Source of the DNA: JAFDCJ01 sp964527835
GTDB lineage: Bacteria; Desulfobacterota; Desulfobacteria; Desulfobacterales; JAFDCJ01
Length of the DNA: 64,000 bases
NCBI GenBank assembly: GCA_964527835.1
Contig: CAZGNV010000024.1
Span: forward strand, 1 to 64,000
Reading direction: 5' to 3'
Shown: piece by piece, positions 17,591-25,093 of the stretch
Numbering within the stretch: position 1 is the stretch's first letter
Layout: each line of letters opens with the position of its first letter
Made by a program: the position numbers and the translations under genes
Notes under the pieces: generated by a model
The model's database searches: none
Told to the model about the DNA's origin: nothing
Seen by the model: the letters and a program-made list of their open reading frames with translations, nothing else

Positions 17591-17941
17591 CTACTGGCTA
17601 TCGGGTGTCGGTCCCTCGGGTGCCACTTGGGCCTCGGCTGCTGCTGCGCAATCAATCAGCCAGGTGTCTACCTGTCCGGTAGAGCTGAAGGAATTTACCC
17701 AGACGCCGCGAGCCTTGGTTTCGCTGATAAACTTGGTGTTGTAAGTAAAAACAGTGCCGGTCGCGCCCCCATAAGCCGTCATGGCAAGCCCGGTTGTACT
17801 GTAAAGGTAGGTTGCGATCGCATCTTTCAGGGGGGTGCTGCCGGTATCACAGGTTCCAGCCAGGTAATAGGCCCGGTCGTCGATTTTGATAACGTCCAGA
17901 CACCACTTATAGCCAAAGTCGTCCGTCAGGCAATAGTCGCA
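17591..17941 (-). repeat. Duplicated block, copy C
   Basis: Module-coding end of the ConA-like gene, diverged from copies A and B but colinear at protein level (same Cys pattern and a GPxPD-type tail). Confidence 0.8.
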
Positions 17942-18646
17942 CACTTCTCCACCGGGTGTGGCGAAATTGTCAAGTCTTGCGATACTTTGATAACCGCAGA
18001 TCCCGATAGCATTACCGCCCGTGTTCGAAGAATAAGTGTGGCTGTAAGTCTGAGTTGCGCTTCCGCCATTAATCTCAGAAAACGTAAGAGTTACACTAGT
18101 GCCCACGCGCTCAACTTTCATATGTGCCGTGGTGAACGGGGAGTCCAGATCGAAATATTTCTCCAGAGTACCCCTATTCCCATAATAGAAAAACACACGA
18201 TTGAACGCACCGGAACCGGGATAAGTGTTATCTTGGACCTTAATGAGGTAGTTATTGCTGGTGTCTGCGTACGCCAACACCAGTCCTGTGAATTGAACGG
18301 CAGTAGTGGTGCCATATTCAACATCTGCCTCAATAGCGTCACTGGTAACTCCGTTGTATGTAGCAATAGCCCATTCGCCCCCTTGGGCAGCGTTGTTCAC
18401 AACCTGGAAAGTGCCTGCCTGGTTGGTCCAGTTGCCGCCGATCGGGCCATTGGCGCGGTTGAAATCGTCGAGAATTCCACCATCTGCATCGACATTGTCG
18501 GCCGGGTTGATGGCGGTACCTGCCGGGTCTGAAACAACCGCATCCATAAGCGTAAGATCGGTCTCTGCCCACACCGTTCCCATGCCGAAGGCGAAAGTGA
18601 TCAGGAAGGCAGGCAGAAAAATGGATAAAACAAATAATTTTTTCAT
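17591..18646 (-). CDS. Secreted ConA/LamG-like protein with shared C-terminal module
   Basis: A 351-residue exported protein with an AAGGAGG site seven bases before the ATG and a signal peptide at residues 1-27 (ends TVWAETD). Residues about 58-230 look like a jelly-roll of the concanavalin/LamG or DUF1080 type: ILDDFNRANGPIGGNWTNQ, then FTGLVLAYADTSNNYLIKV and an aromatic-rich middle. Such domains usually bind carbohydrate. From C236 the protein continues into the same C-terminal module as the caspase-like and papain-like neighbours, but more diverged. It is the promoter-proximal gene of the tandem; only about 100 bp separate it from the papain-like gene. It could be the binding partner or scaffold of the two peptidases (inference). 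Confidence 0.6.
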   Translation of the reverse strand: MKKLFVLSIFLPAFLITFAFGMGTVWAETDLTLMDAVVSDPAGTAINPADNVDADGGILDDFNRANGPIGGNWTNQAGTFQVVNNAAQGGEWAIATYNGVTSDAIEADVEYGTTTAVQFTGLVLAYADTSNNYLIKVQDNTYPGSGAFNRVFFYYGNRGTLEKYFDLDSPFTTAHMKVERVGTSVTLTFSEINGGSATQTYSHTYSSNTGGNAIGICGYQSIARLDNFATPGGEVCDYCLTDDFGYKWCLDVIKIDDRAYYLAGTCDTGSTPLKDAIATYLYSTTGLAMTAYGGATGTVFTYNTKFISETKARGVWVNSFSSTGQVDTWLIDCAAAAEAQVAPEGPTPDSQ

Positions 18647-19362
18647 CAGTTGTCCTCCTTTCGATCGATAGTTTAAAGCGTTTCTTAAAGATCTTTCAGT
18701 TTTGTCCCTCCTTTCATCTAAGGTTGCTAAAAAGCGCGGTTCTTCTCACCAATGCTTGCGGCAATTTTGGCAGTAGCAGATCAGATAGACCATGATCGGG
18801 TGGAAAGAATGTCTTTTTCTGATATCGTTTAACCATCCAAGCTACTGCTGAGGCCGTTGTTTCGGTTTGGGCAACGCTTTACCGCAACGGGTCCCCGAGG
18901 CGGTTTTTTTCAACACCGATTTGAGACAAACTTCAGAGAAGGCATCGCATTTGTGTGGCTACACGGTTATTTAAAATTGTGTATCAGTTTCAGACATGCA
19001 CAACATCAGAAAGCTTCAAATGAGAAATATTCACCGGCTTATCCGAATCCAGTTGTGAAGAAAGGATAAAAAATTAATTTTTTTAATTTTTTAATTTTAC
19101 ATCAGCATATAATTGATCTAAAATCAACCCTATAAGATTGTGTATAAATTGGTTATAAAAATTCAATATTTCAATATATTGATAAAGAGATCGCTATTGT
19201 TTCGCGGTGTTGATAATCGTAAAGATGGAATTCGAATTTTTGGCAATTACTGGAGCTGGTTATAAAATTTTGCAATTGGTCGCTGATTCTGATAAACTGA
19301 ATTCTCAGTAGGGAAAGGGAGGTGCATCGCTTAACTGGGGGGAAAAGGGGAGCCAGCAGGCC
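18647..19362. other. Long non-coding region with inverted repeat and A+T tract
   Basis: About 715 bp without a supportable gene. The left part is the leader of the minus-strand secreted tandem and contains the inverted repeat at 18770-18848. A very A+T-rich stretch lies at 19070-19200. The right end is the upstream region of the plus-strand response-regulator gene. It probably holds divergent promoters, but no -35/-10 pair stands out. Confidence 0.5.
18770..18848 (-). repeat. Inverted repeat in leader of the secreted tandem
   Basis: GCAGTAGC (18770-18777) and GCTACTGC (18841-18848) form a perfect 8-bp inverted repeat enclosing 63 bp, 124 bp upstream of the ATG at 18646. It could fold in the 5' untranslated RNA or serve as an operator. 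No known riboswitch class fits. Confidence 0.45.
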
Positions 19363-19746
19363 ATGGTGAACGGGGCGGGAAAAGTGTTGCTGGTCGATGA
19401 CGAGCAGATCGTCATCGGCGTTGGCAGGCAGATGCTGGAAAAATTGGGATATTCCGTGATAACGGCCGCCAGCGGCCAGGAGGCGCTGGAGATTTACCCG
19501 GCCAACAAGGACGAGGTCCAGCTCGTGATTCTGGACATGGTCATGCCGGGGCTTGGTGCGGCTGATGTCTATGACCGGCTCAAGGCCATCAATCCGCAGG
19601 TGAAAGTCCTGCTTTCAAGCGGCTACGGTGTCGATCAGCAGATCAGCGAGATTTTAAACCGCGGCTGTGACGGGTTTATTCAAAAACCCTTTAACATGCA
19701 GGCGCTCTCGGCCAAGATCGGGGAAGTCCTGGGCAGCACCGGCTAG
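19363..19746 (+). CDS. Stand-alone response regulator receiver protein
   Basis: A 127-residue single receiver domain (CheY-like). The acidic pocket D12/D13 (LLVDDEQ), the phospho-acceptor D58 (VILDMVMPG), the Ser/Thr position at S85-S86 and the conserved K108 (FIQKPF) are all present. No output domain follows, so it acts through protein partners or as a phosphorelay intermediate. No sensor kinase gene is adjacent. The ATG is preceded by an AGGGGA site at moderate distance. It faces away from the secreted tandem across a long non-coding region. Confidence 0.88.
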   Translation: MVNGAGKVLLVDDEQIVIGVGRQMLEKLGYSVITAASGQEALEIYPANKDEVQLVILDMVMPGLGAADVYDRLKAINPQVKVLLSSGYGVDQQISEILNRGCDGFIQKPFNMQALSAKIGEVLGSTG

Positions 19747-19809
19747 ACGCAGCCCGGCGCGACGGCCATGGTCTTTGATCCGCCGGAGGCGGACAAGGGT
19801 TTAATTCCC

Positions 19810-19925
19810 CGCCCCTTGGGGCGATTATAAATATTGCGATTGATCCCCCGTTGTTTGCAGCGGGGCAGTTCGTTTTCGCAAGCGGTCTGCGGGCCGCATT
19901 CCCGAACCGGCTTGCAAGCAGCCGG
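19810..19925. repeat. Cluster of REP-like palindromes
   Basis: Three compact hairpins between convergent genes: CGCCCCTTGGGGCG (19810-19823), CCCCG-TTG...CAG-CGGGG (19846-19865) and CCGGCTTGCAAGCAGCCGG (19907-19925). None has a T run, so they look like repetitive extragenic palindromes rather than simple terminators. Confidence 0.65.
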
Positions 19926-19954
19926 CCCTGCCGGGGCTGTTGCCGCTGCACCTT

Positions 19955-20233
19955 TCAACGCGATAAAATCGGAACCAGTTGTACCAGCGTGGCCCCCCAT
20001 CCCCCGGCTTCCGGCGGTGCATCCTGAAAAGACGCCACGGCCGGATTTTTTGCCAGCAGTTGCCGCACCCGCTTTTTCTGAGCCCCCGTTCCCTTTCCGT
20101 GAACAATGCGCAGCGCGTAAATTCCCGCCTTGCGGCACTCCGCCAGGTAATCTTCCAGCAGCGCCGGAATATCCCGGGGGCGAAAGGTGTGCAGGTCCAG
20201 CACGTCTGCAATGGGTATTTTCACCGGTTCCAT
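19955..20233 (-). CDS. Smr domain protein
   Basis: A 92-residue protein that is essentially a lone Smr (small MutS-related) domain. The motifs LDLHTFRPRDI (about residues 13-23) and LRIVHGKGTGAQKKRVRQLL (about 41-60) are the family's DLHG-like and HGKG signatures. Smr domains nick DNA or cleave RNA and occur alone or at the C-terminus of MutS2. The usual DLHG is DLHT here. It follows the IspH-UbiA fusion gene on the same strand by about 50 bases and may be cotranscribed. Confidence 0.85.
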   Translation of the reverse strand: MEPVKIPIADVLDLHTFRPRDIPALLEDYLAECRKAGIYALRIVHGKGTGAQKKRVRQLLAKNPAVASFQDAPPEAGGWGATLVQLVPILSR

Positions 20234-20286
20234 ATAAATTCAAGCCGACATGACTTTCATAATCTGTTTATGGTTATGGGACAAGG

Positions 20287-22026
20287 TTATAGCCCCATCA
20301 GTGACCATAGAAAAACAGCCGCTCCCGCCAGGACGAAGTTGGTTTCTACCAGAAATTCCAGCCGCACGCTGGGAAGCAGAACGCCCCGTTCATAGGCCGA
20401 AAGCAGCAGCAGCAGATAGACCGGGCAGCTGATCAAAACCAGGCCCGCCCAAGAGACAAGTTGCAGTAAGCTCAACAGCAGCAGCATCGCCATGAGAATG
20501 ACCAACATGTTTTTCAACAGGCGCAAGGATTTTTTTTCTCCCAGCAAAATGGCGATGGTCTCCTTGCCGACGATGCGATCCCCCTGCATGTCGAGGATGT
20601 CAAAAAAACTCGTTCTGACAAACACGATGCCCGCGGCCCACAAAAATATCAGTGCCGTGACCCAGCCGGCAGCACTCATGGACAGCGGCGGCAGGACAGC
20701 GGTGACGACCCCCCAGGCCATGGCGATCAGAAAAGTTTTTGACCCGGGAATATCGCGGATGCGGCGGTATTTGATGAATGCAGCCGATCGGGGCACCAGC
20801 CGCAGGTTGTAGGACAATCCCGTCAGGCTCATGACCAGCAGCAGCAGGAAAGGAAAGATCCCCAGGGTGTAGGCAATCACCAGGCCGGCGCTGCCCGAGA
20901 TCAGTGCCAGGCAGATCAGCAGCATTTTGTGGCGGCCGTAAAAATTGGCCCTTTCGGGGTCATTGTACAGATCGGCCTTGTTTCCGGTCAGGTTGTTGAA
21001 AATATGCATGGACTGAACGTAGAGCATGGCAATCAACACATAGGGAAACAATCGGTTGAAGCCCAGCAGCTTGGAGCAGGCGTAGCTCAGGCATCCGGCT
21101 CCCAGGGAGACGTAGATATTGGTCAACAGCAGCACCCGCTGCAGGTTGAACAGCACCTGGCGCCATCGTTGCCCGCGTTTGACCTGCATGGCCTCCAGGG
21201 CCCGGTAGATTTTCTTGATGATCCAGTTGGGCGTGGAAGCGCCGGCGGTGATGCCGATGCGCCGGGCGGAAGTCAGCAGATCCGGGTCAATGGACTGCAG
21301 GTCGGCTTCGGACTCGATATGGTAGGCCGGTTTTCCGGTTTGCCGTGCGATTTGCGCCAGACGCCGGGTGTTGCCGCTTTTCAGTCCTCCGACCACGATG
21401 ACCACATCCACCGCTTCGGCCAGCCGTTTGACCTCGGCCTGACGCCGTTCGGTGGAGTCACAGATGGTATCAAAAATTTTGTAGTGCGGATGCCGGCTGG
21501 CCGCCCACTTTTTTACCGCCTCGAATAATTGGGTGCTCTGGGTGGTTTGGGCGACGATGATGGCATCGTCAAACCTCGGCAGCGCTTCGAGCTCTTCCAG
21601 GCTGCCGGCCACATGCCCCCGCCCCTGGGCATAGCCGAGCAGGCCGATGACTTCGGGATGATTCTTGTCGCCGATGATAATGACGGCATGGTCTTTGCGG
21701 GCATGTTTGCGGATAATGGTCTGGACCTTGATGACCCGCGGGCAGGTCGCATCGATGACCTTGAAATCAGCCTTTTTGAGACCCTGCTTGGTGCTGGGCG
21801 GCACGCCATGGGCCCGGATCAGCACGGTTCCGCAACCGCGCGCGGGAATCTGCTCCAGGATGGAAACCTCCTTGGACTTTAAGAGATCCAGGACTTGGGG
21901 GTTGTGAATCAGCGGACCATAGGTGAAAATGGGGTTTTCATACTGACCGGGGGCATCAAGCACCATTTCAACGGCCCGGCGCACCCCCATGCAGAAACCG
22001 GACGTTTTGGCGATCAGGATTTTCAT
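20287..22026 (-). CDS. ispH: IspH-UbiA fusion: HMBPP reductase plus prenyltransferase-like membrane domain
   Basis: A 579-residue two-domain protein. Residues 1 to about 285 are a full IspH, the [4Fe-4S] enzyme making IPP and DMAPP from HMBPP in the MEP pathway. Its three cluster Cys are in SGFCMGV (C12), DATCPRV (about 95) and DTICDST (about 188), with conserved RAHGVPP and a TAGASTPNWIIKK C-terminus. Residues about 290-579 form a polytopic membrane domain of the UbiA type. The second acidic motif is clear (FFDILDMQGDRIVGKET); the first is altered (FNNLTGNKADLYNDP in place of NDxxDxxxD). The frame is continuous with no internal start signal. The fusion would tether isoprenoid precursor supply to a membrane prenyltransferase. 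Its stop is near smr; its start overlaps cooT by 4 bp. Confidence 0.88.
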   Translation of the reverse strand: MKILIAKTSGFCMGVRRAVEMVLDAPGQYENPIFTYGPLIHNPQVLDLLKSKEVSILEQIPARGCGTVLIRAHGVPPSTKQGLKKADFKVIDATCPRVIKVQTIIRKHARKDHAVIIIGDKNHPEVIGLLGYAQGRGHVAGSLEELEALPRFDDAIIVAQTTQSTQLFEAVKKWAASRHPHYKIFDTICDSTERRQAEVKRLAEAVDVVIVVGGLKSGNTRRLAQIARQTGKPAYHIESEADLQSIDPDLLTSARRIGITAGASTPNWIIKKIYRALEAMQVKRGQRWRQVLFNLQRVLLLTNIYVSLGAGCLSYACSKLLGFNRLFPYVLIAMLYVQSMHIFNNLTGNKADLYNDPERANFYGRHKMLLICLALISGSAGLVIAYTLGIFPFLLLLVMSLTGLSYNLRLVPRSAAFIKYRRIRDIPGSKTFLIAMAWGVVTAVLPPLSMSAAGWVTALIFLWAAGIVFVRTSFFDILDMQGDRIVGKETIAILLGEKKSLRLLKNMLVILMAMLLLLSLLQLVSWAGLVLISCPVYLLLLLSAYERGVLLPSVRLEFLVETNFVLAGAAVFLWSLMGL

Positions 22027-22217
22027 TGCCCTTTGTTTTTCAGGTAAACCTTGTTTTCCACCAGGGACAGGGAGTGGATTCGGGCCCTGACGAATTTCTG
22101 TTCCCCGAAGATATTGATCAAGCGGATGCCGTCTTCTTCCGGTTCAATGGTGTCCACGGCCTCCATGATCAATTTTTGCTGGTCACCTTCTATCAGATAA
22201 GCATTGGCTTCACACAT
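22023..22217 (-). CDS. CooT-family small nickel-binding protein
   Basis: A 64-residue protein beginning MCEANAYLI, the signature of the CooT family; in the characterised CooT a Cys at position 2 takes part in Ni(II) binding. The rest is a compact beta-rich domain (GIRLINIFGEQKFVRARI, LVENKVYLK). Its last codon overlaps the ispH-ubiA start (ATGA), so the two are translationally coupled. In CO-oxidising bacteria CooT helps mature CO dehydrogenase. No CODH gene is nearby, so its partner here is unknown. Confidence 0.8.
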   Translation of the reverse strand: MCEANAYLIEGDQQKLIMEAVDTIEPEEDGIRLINIFGEQKFVRARIHSLSLVENKVYLKNKGQ

Positions 22218-22334
22218 GGTGGGTCCCCTTTATACGCTAAGATTTAGATCCTTGAATTTGCGCGCAACTCCAAAACAGCTCCCGAAAAGGGTTGATGTCG
22301 CTCGAAAACAACTGATTACGAATTTATCTGATTT

Positions 22335-22775
22335 TCATTTCTCGTTAATTTCCATGAATGATTCAGGCAAATGTTTTTCAATGAGTTCCTGGACCAGTTT
22401 GGGCAGGGGACGCTGGGAGACGCCGACGATCTGAACGTTTTCCTGGGAAAGCGGTATCAGAATCTTGGGGGCCGCACAGGCGGCCACGGCTTCGGCGATT
22501 TTCGGCGTAACCTCGCCCATCATGGCGTGGGCCATGATGATGCCCACGGGCCCGATGATCAGGTCCACCTGTTTAACCGTCTGGACGATGGCATTTTCGC
22601 CCGAGGCCCCGCGGTTGGCCCGGGCCTTAAGCATCTGGGCGGTGGCAATGGCATTGGTGCCCAGGGCCACGATCTGGATGCTTTCTTCGAACGCATCTTT
22701 GAGCTTCTTGATGATCGTGCTGCCGATTCCGCCGCCCTGGCCGTCGATGACACAGATTCGTTTCATTTGATTCAC
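22335..22775 (-). CDS. DUF3842 family protein
   Basis: A 146-residue conserved protein of unknown function. It opens with a nucleotide-binding-like strand and loop (RICVIDGQGGGIGSTIIKKL) followed by VALGTNAIATAQMLKA and a Gly/Pro-rich segment (LIIGPVGIIMAHAMMGEV), matching the DUF3842 family as I remember it. The GTG at 22775 overlaps the stop of the upstream NYN gene (GTGA), suggesting translational coupling; an in-frame ATG lies nine bases on. Members are common in Desulfobacterota and Clostridia. The Rossmann-like N-terminus suggests it binds a nucleotide or cofactor, but this is inference. Confidence 0.72.
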   Translation of the reverse strand: MNQMKRICVIDGQGGGIGSTIIKKLKDAFEESIQIVALGTNAIATAQMLKARANRGASGENAIVQTVKQVDLIIGPVGIIMAHAMMGEVTPKIAEAVAACAAPKILIPLSQENVQIVGVSQRPLPKLVQELIEKHLPESFMEINEK

Positions 22776-23293
22776 AGCTTGCGCAGTTTTGTCCTGTTGC
22801 GGCGCTGCCGCTTGGACAGCCGCCGGCTGGGACCCTTTTTTCTGGTGGTCGGCTTCCAGCCCTCGTAGGCATCCCGATCGGTATCTATGCCGTCGGCCAT
22901 GGCGGCCATTGCCAGCCGGTTTTCGAAGTCAGCCGCACCGACCGTGGCCGCCCCGGCGGCGGCCGCGGCCTGGGCGATCTGTCGATCCGAGCTGACAACC
23001 ACCGCCTTTGCGCCTTCGTTGCGGGCCATGCTGATGATCACCTCATCGGCACTCTGACCGTTGCGGGAAAACAGGATCGCAATTCCCCTGTGCCGATCGC
23101 GTCGGGGTGAGAATGCAGCCGCATCCGTGCCGTCGAAAACCACCGTGATGCGATGGGCCTTGAACTTTTTGTAAGCGGCCAGCATGTCCACCAGGGCTTC
23201 GCGCCCCGCTTCGAGGTCCTGCCGGTCCAGGGCGCTCAGCCGGGCCGAGCGGCGGATCAGGTTGTAGCCGTCTATAATAATATGAACGGACAT
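22772..23293 (-). CDS. NYN-domain (YacP/Rae1-like) predicted ribonuclease
   Basis: A 173-residue protein of the NYN/PIN-like family. Acidic residues typical of the active site appear in HIIIDGYNLIR (N-terminus), VVFDGTD (middle) and the SADEVIISMA and VVVSSDRQIAQAA segments. The tail is very basic (KKGPSRRLSKRQRRNRTKLRK), suited to binding RNA or ribosomes; the YacP relative Rae1 cleaves mRNA on the ribosome. I prefer the ATG at 23293 to the TTG twelve bases upstream. It lies 25 bases after parB and overlaps the DUF3842 gene by 4 bases, so it is part of the parA-parB transcript. Confidence 0.8.
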   Translation of the reverse strand: MSVHIIIDGYNLIRRSARLSALDRQDLEAGREALVDMLAAYKKFKAHRITVVFDGTDAAAFSPRRDRHRGIAILFSRNGQSADEVIISMARNEGAKAVVVSSDRQIAQAAAAAGAATVGAADFENRLAMAAMADGIDTDRDAYEGWKPTTRKKGPSRRLSKRQRRNRTKLRKL

Positions 23294-23318
23294 GGGTAGC
23301 GTCAATATGCAGGTCAGC

Positions 23319-24227
23319 CTAGGTTCGCGTCTGCCTCAGGCGCCAGATCAGGCGATCCAGATCATCATGGCCGTAAAATTCAATTTCGACCTTGCCCTTC
23401 TGGCCGTGTTTTTTGATCGTCACTTTGGTGCCGAAATGCCGCGATAGATCTTCGGCCAGGCTGTCGAGATGAATCTGCTCGGAGCGCCGGGGGGTTACCC
23501 GTGGTTTTTTCTTTTCACCTTTCAACCGTCGCACAAGGGCTTCGGTTTCGCGCACCGACAAGCCCTGGCCGACCACGGCTCGCCAGGCCGCCAGCTGCTG
23601 GGCGGCGGCCTCGGCCCCCAGCAGGGCCCGGGCATGGCCCATGCTCAATTTGCCCTCAATGATGCTCTCCTTGATCTGATCCGGCAGCTGGCGCAGCCGC
23701 AGGAAGTTGGCCACGGCCGATCGGCTTTTGCCCACCCGGGCGGCCGCCTGGTCCTGGGTCAGGTTGAGCTGGGTGATCAAACGGTGGTACGCATCGGCTT
23801 CTTCGATGGGATTGAGATCTTCGCGCTGGATATTTTCCACCAGCGACATTTCCAGCAGTTTATCATCGCCAACCTGTTTGACGATCACCGGCACCTGGTT
23901 CAGGCCGGCGCGTCTGGCCGACCTCAGGCGTCTTTCACCGGCGATCAGTTCGTAGCCGTTCTCGTCTTTGCGCACCAGCAGGGGTTGCAGCACCCCCTGG
24001 ACCTTGATTGATTCGGTCAACTCGGCCAGATCCTGTTCGGAAAAATCACGGCGGGGCTGAAAAGGGTTGGGCCGGATCAGATCGATGTCACAGTAAAAAT
24101 AGTCCCGGTCTTTCGCATCCCCGGCATCTCCGGTTGGGATGAGGGCGTCAAGTCCCTTTCCCAGGGCAACTTTTTTGCGCCTGGCCGGTGTGCCGCCGGC
24201 GGTTTTGAGGATCTTGTTTTTTTGCAT
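23319..24227 (-). CDS. parB: ParB chromosome-partitioning protein
   Basis: A 302-residue ParB/Spo0J. The order is as usual: a short basic tail (KKVALGKGLDALIP, the ParA-contact region), the ParB/Srx CTP-binding N-domain with IRPNPFQPRRDF, the GERRLRSARRAGL box and NIQREDLNPIEEADAY, then the helix-turn-helix region (LTQDQAAARVGKSRSAVANFLRLRQLP) and a C-terminal dimerisation part. It binds parS and loads SMC. No parS-like palindrome was seen in the window. The start lies eight bases after the parA stop. Confidence 0.95.
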   Translation of the reverse strand: MQKNKILKTAGGTPARRKKVALGKGLDALIPTGDAGDAKDRDYFYCDIDLIRPNPFQPRRDFSEQDLAELTESIKVQGVLQPLLVRKDENGYELIAGERRLRSARRAGLNQVPVIVKQVGDDKLLEMSLVENIQREDLNPIEEADAYHRLITQLNLTQDQAAARVGKSRSAVANFLRLRQLPDQIKESIIEGKLSMGHARALLGAEAAAQQLAAWRAVVGQGLSVRETEALVRRLKGEKKKPRVTPRRSEQIHLDSLAEDLSRHFGTKVTIKKHGQKGKVEIEFYGHDDLDRLIWRLRQTRT

Positions 24228-24235
24228 GCGTCACC

Positions 24236-24994
24236 TCAGCCCTGCAGAATCTCCCGGGCCAGCTCGATGTAGCTGCGGGCCCCGGTGGATGTGGCATCAT
24301 AGAGCAAAATGGGTTTGCCGAAACTGGGCGCTTCGCTCAAGCGGATGTTCCGGGGTACGATGGTTTTAAACACCAGGTCCTTGAAATATTTTTCGGCCTC
24401 TTCGGCCACCTGGTATGACAGGTTGGTGCGTTTGTCGAACATGGTCAGCAGGATGCCGGCAATCTGCAGGCCCGGGTTGAGCGCCTGCCGGATGCGTTTC
24501 ACGGTCTGCAAAAGCTGGCCCAGCCCTTCAAGGGCGTAAAACTCGCACTGCAGGGGGATGAGCAGTGAATCGGCGGCCGTCAGAGCATTGACCGTCAGCA
24601 GGCTCAGCGAGGGCGGACAATCCAGGATAATGTATTCAAATGATCCGTTAAGCCCGGCCAGGATGTTTTTGAGCACCTTTTCTCGCTGGGGGTTTTCCAT
24701 CATTTCAACTTCGAACCCGATCAGTTCCACATTCGCAGGGATCACCTTCAGGGTGGGAATGGCGCTGTCCATGACCAGGCTCCGGGGGCTGGCCCGGCCA
24801 ACCATGCCCTGGTACAGGGTTTTGTCCAGGGCCGACCCGTCGATGCCCATGCCCGAGGTGGCGTTTGCCTGGGGGTCGCAATCCACCAGCAAGGTGCGCT
24901 TTTCGGACACCGCCAGCGACGCCGACAGGTTGATGGCGGTCGTTGTCTTGCCAACGCCCCCCTTCTGGTTTGCAATGCAGATCACCTGTGCCAT
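24236..24994 (-). CDS. parA: ParA/Soj chromosome-partitioning ATPase
   Basis: A 252-residue ParA-type ATPase. The deviant Walker A KGGVGKTT is in IANQKGGVGKTTTAINL near the N-terminus, the Walker A' region DCDPQANATSGMG follows, and Walker B is YIILDCPPSLSLLT. The start at MAQVICIANQ (24994) fits the family length; an ATG 18 bases upstream is also in frame. It drives segregation of origin-proximal ParB-parS complexes and usually lies near the replication origin. It heads the parA-parB-NYN-DUF3842 transcript and is divergent from the M48 protease gene. Confidence 0.95.
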   Translation of the reverse strand: MAQVICIANQKGGVGKTTTAINLSASLAVSEKRTLLVDCDPQANATSGMGIDGSALDKTLYQGMVGRASPRSLVMDSAIPTLKVIPANVELIGFEVEMMENPQREKVLKNILAGLNGSFEYIILDCPPSLSLLTVNALTAADSLLIPLQCEFYALEGLGQLLQTVKRIRQALNPGLQIAGILLTMFDKRTNLSYQVAEEAEKYFKDLVFKTIVPRNIRLSEAPSFGKPILLYDATSTGARSYIELAREILQG

Positions 24995-25024
24995 GGGGCA
25001 ATGGTCTATCATAAAATTAGATAT

Positions 25025-25056
25025 TTGAAAAGAGGATTAAAATGTGTCATTATAAT
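25025..25056 (+). promoter_or_regulatory. Candidate promoter for the M48 protease gene
   Basis: A consensus -10 TATAAT (25051-25056), with TTGAAA (25025-25030) upstream at a long 20-bp spacing. It sits 38 bp before the ATG at 25094 in the short divergent region shared with parA. Confidence 0.4.
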
Positions 25057-25093
25057 GGGCACATCAACAAATATCGTTTTGTCTGGGATAACC

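Noticed and set aside
18744..18803. Mini-ORF on the minus strand reading PIMVYLICYCQNCRKHW (CxxC pattern)
   Set aside because: Only a dozen or so codons, no ribosome site, single CxxC; likely chance.
18841..18905. c-di-GMP-I (GEMM) riboswitch in the leader of the secreted tandem
   Set aside because: Fragments such as GGUAAAGC and CAAACCGAAAC look suggestive on the minus strand, but the order and the receptor elements of GEMM do not line up.
19250..19275. Sigma-54 promoter before the response regulator
   Set aside because: GG and GC elements are 12 bases apart rather than 10.
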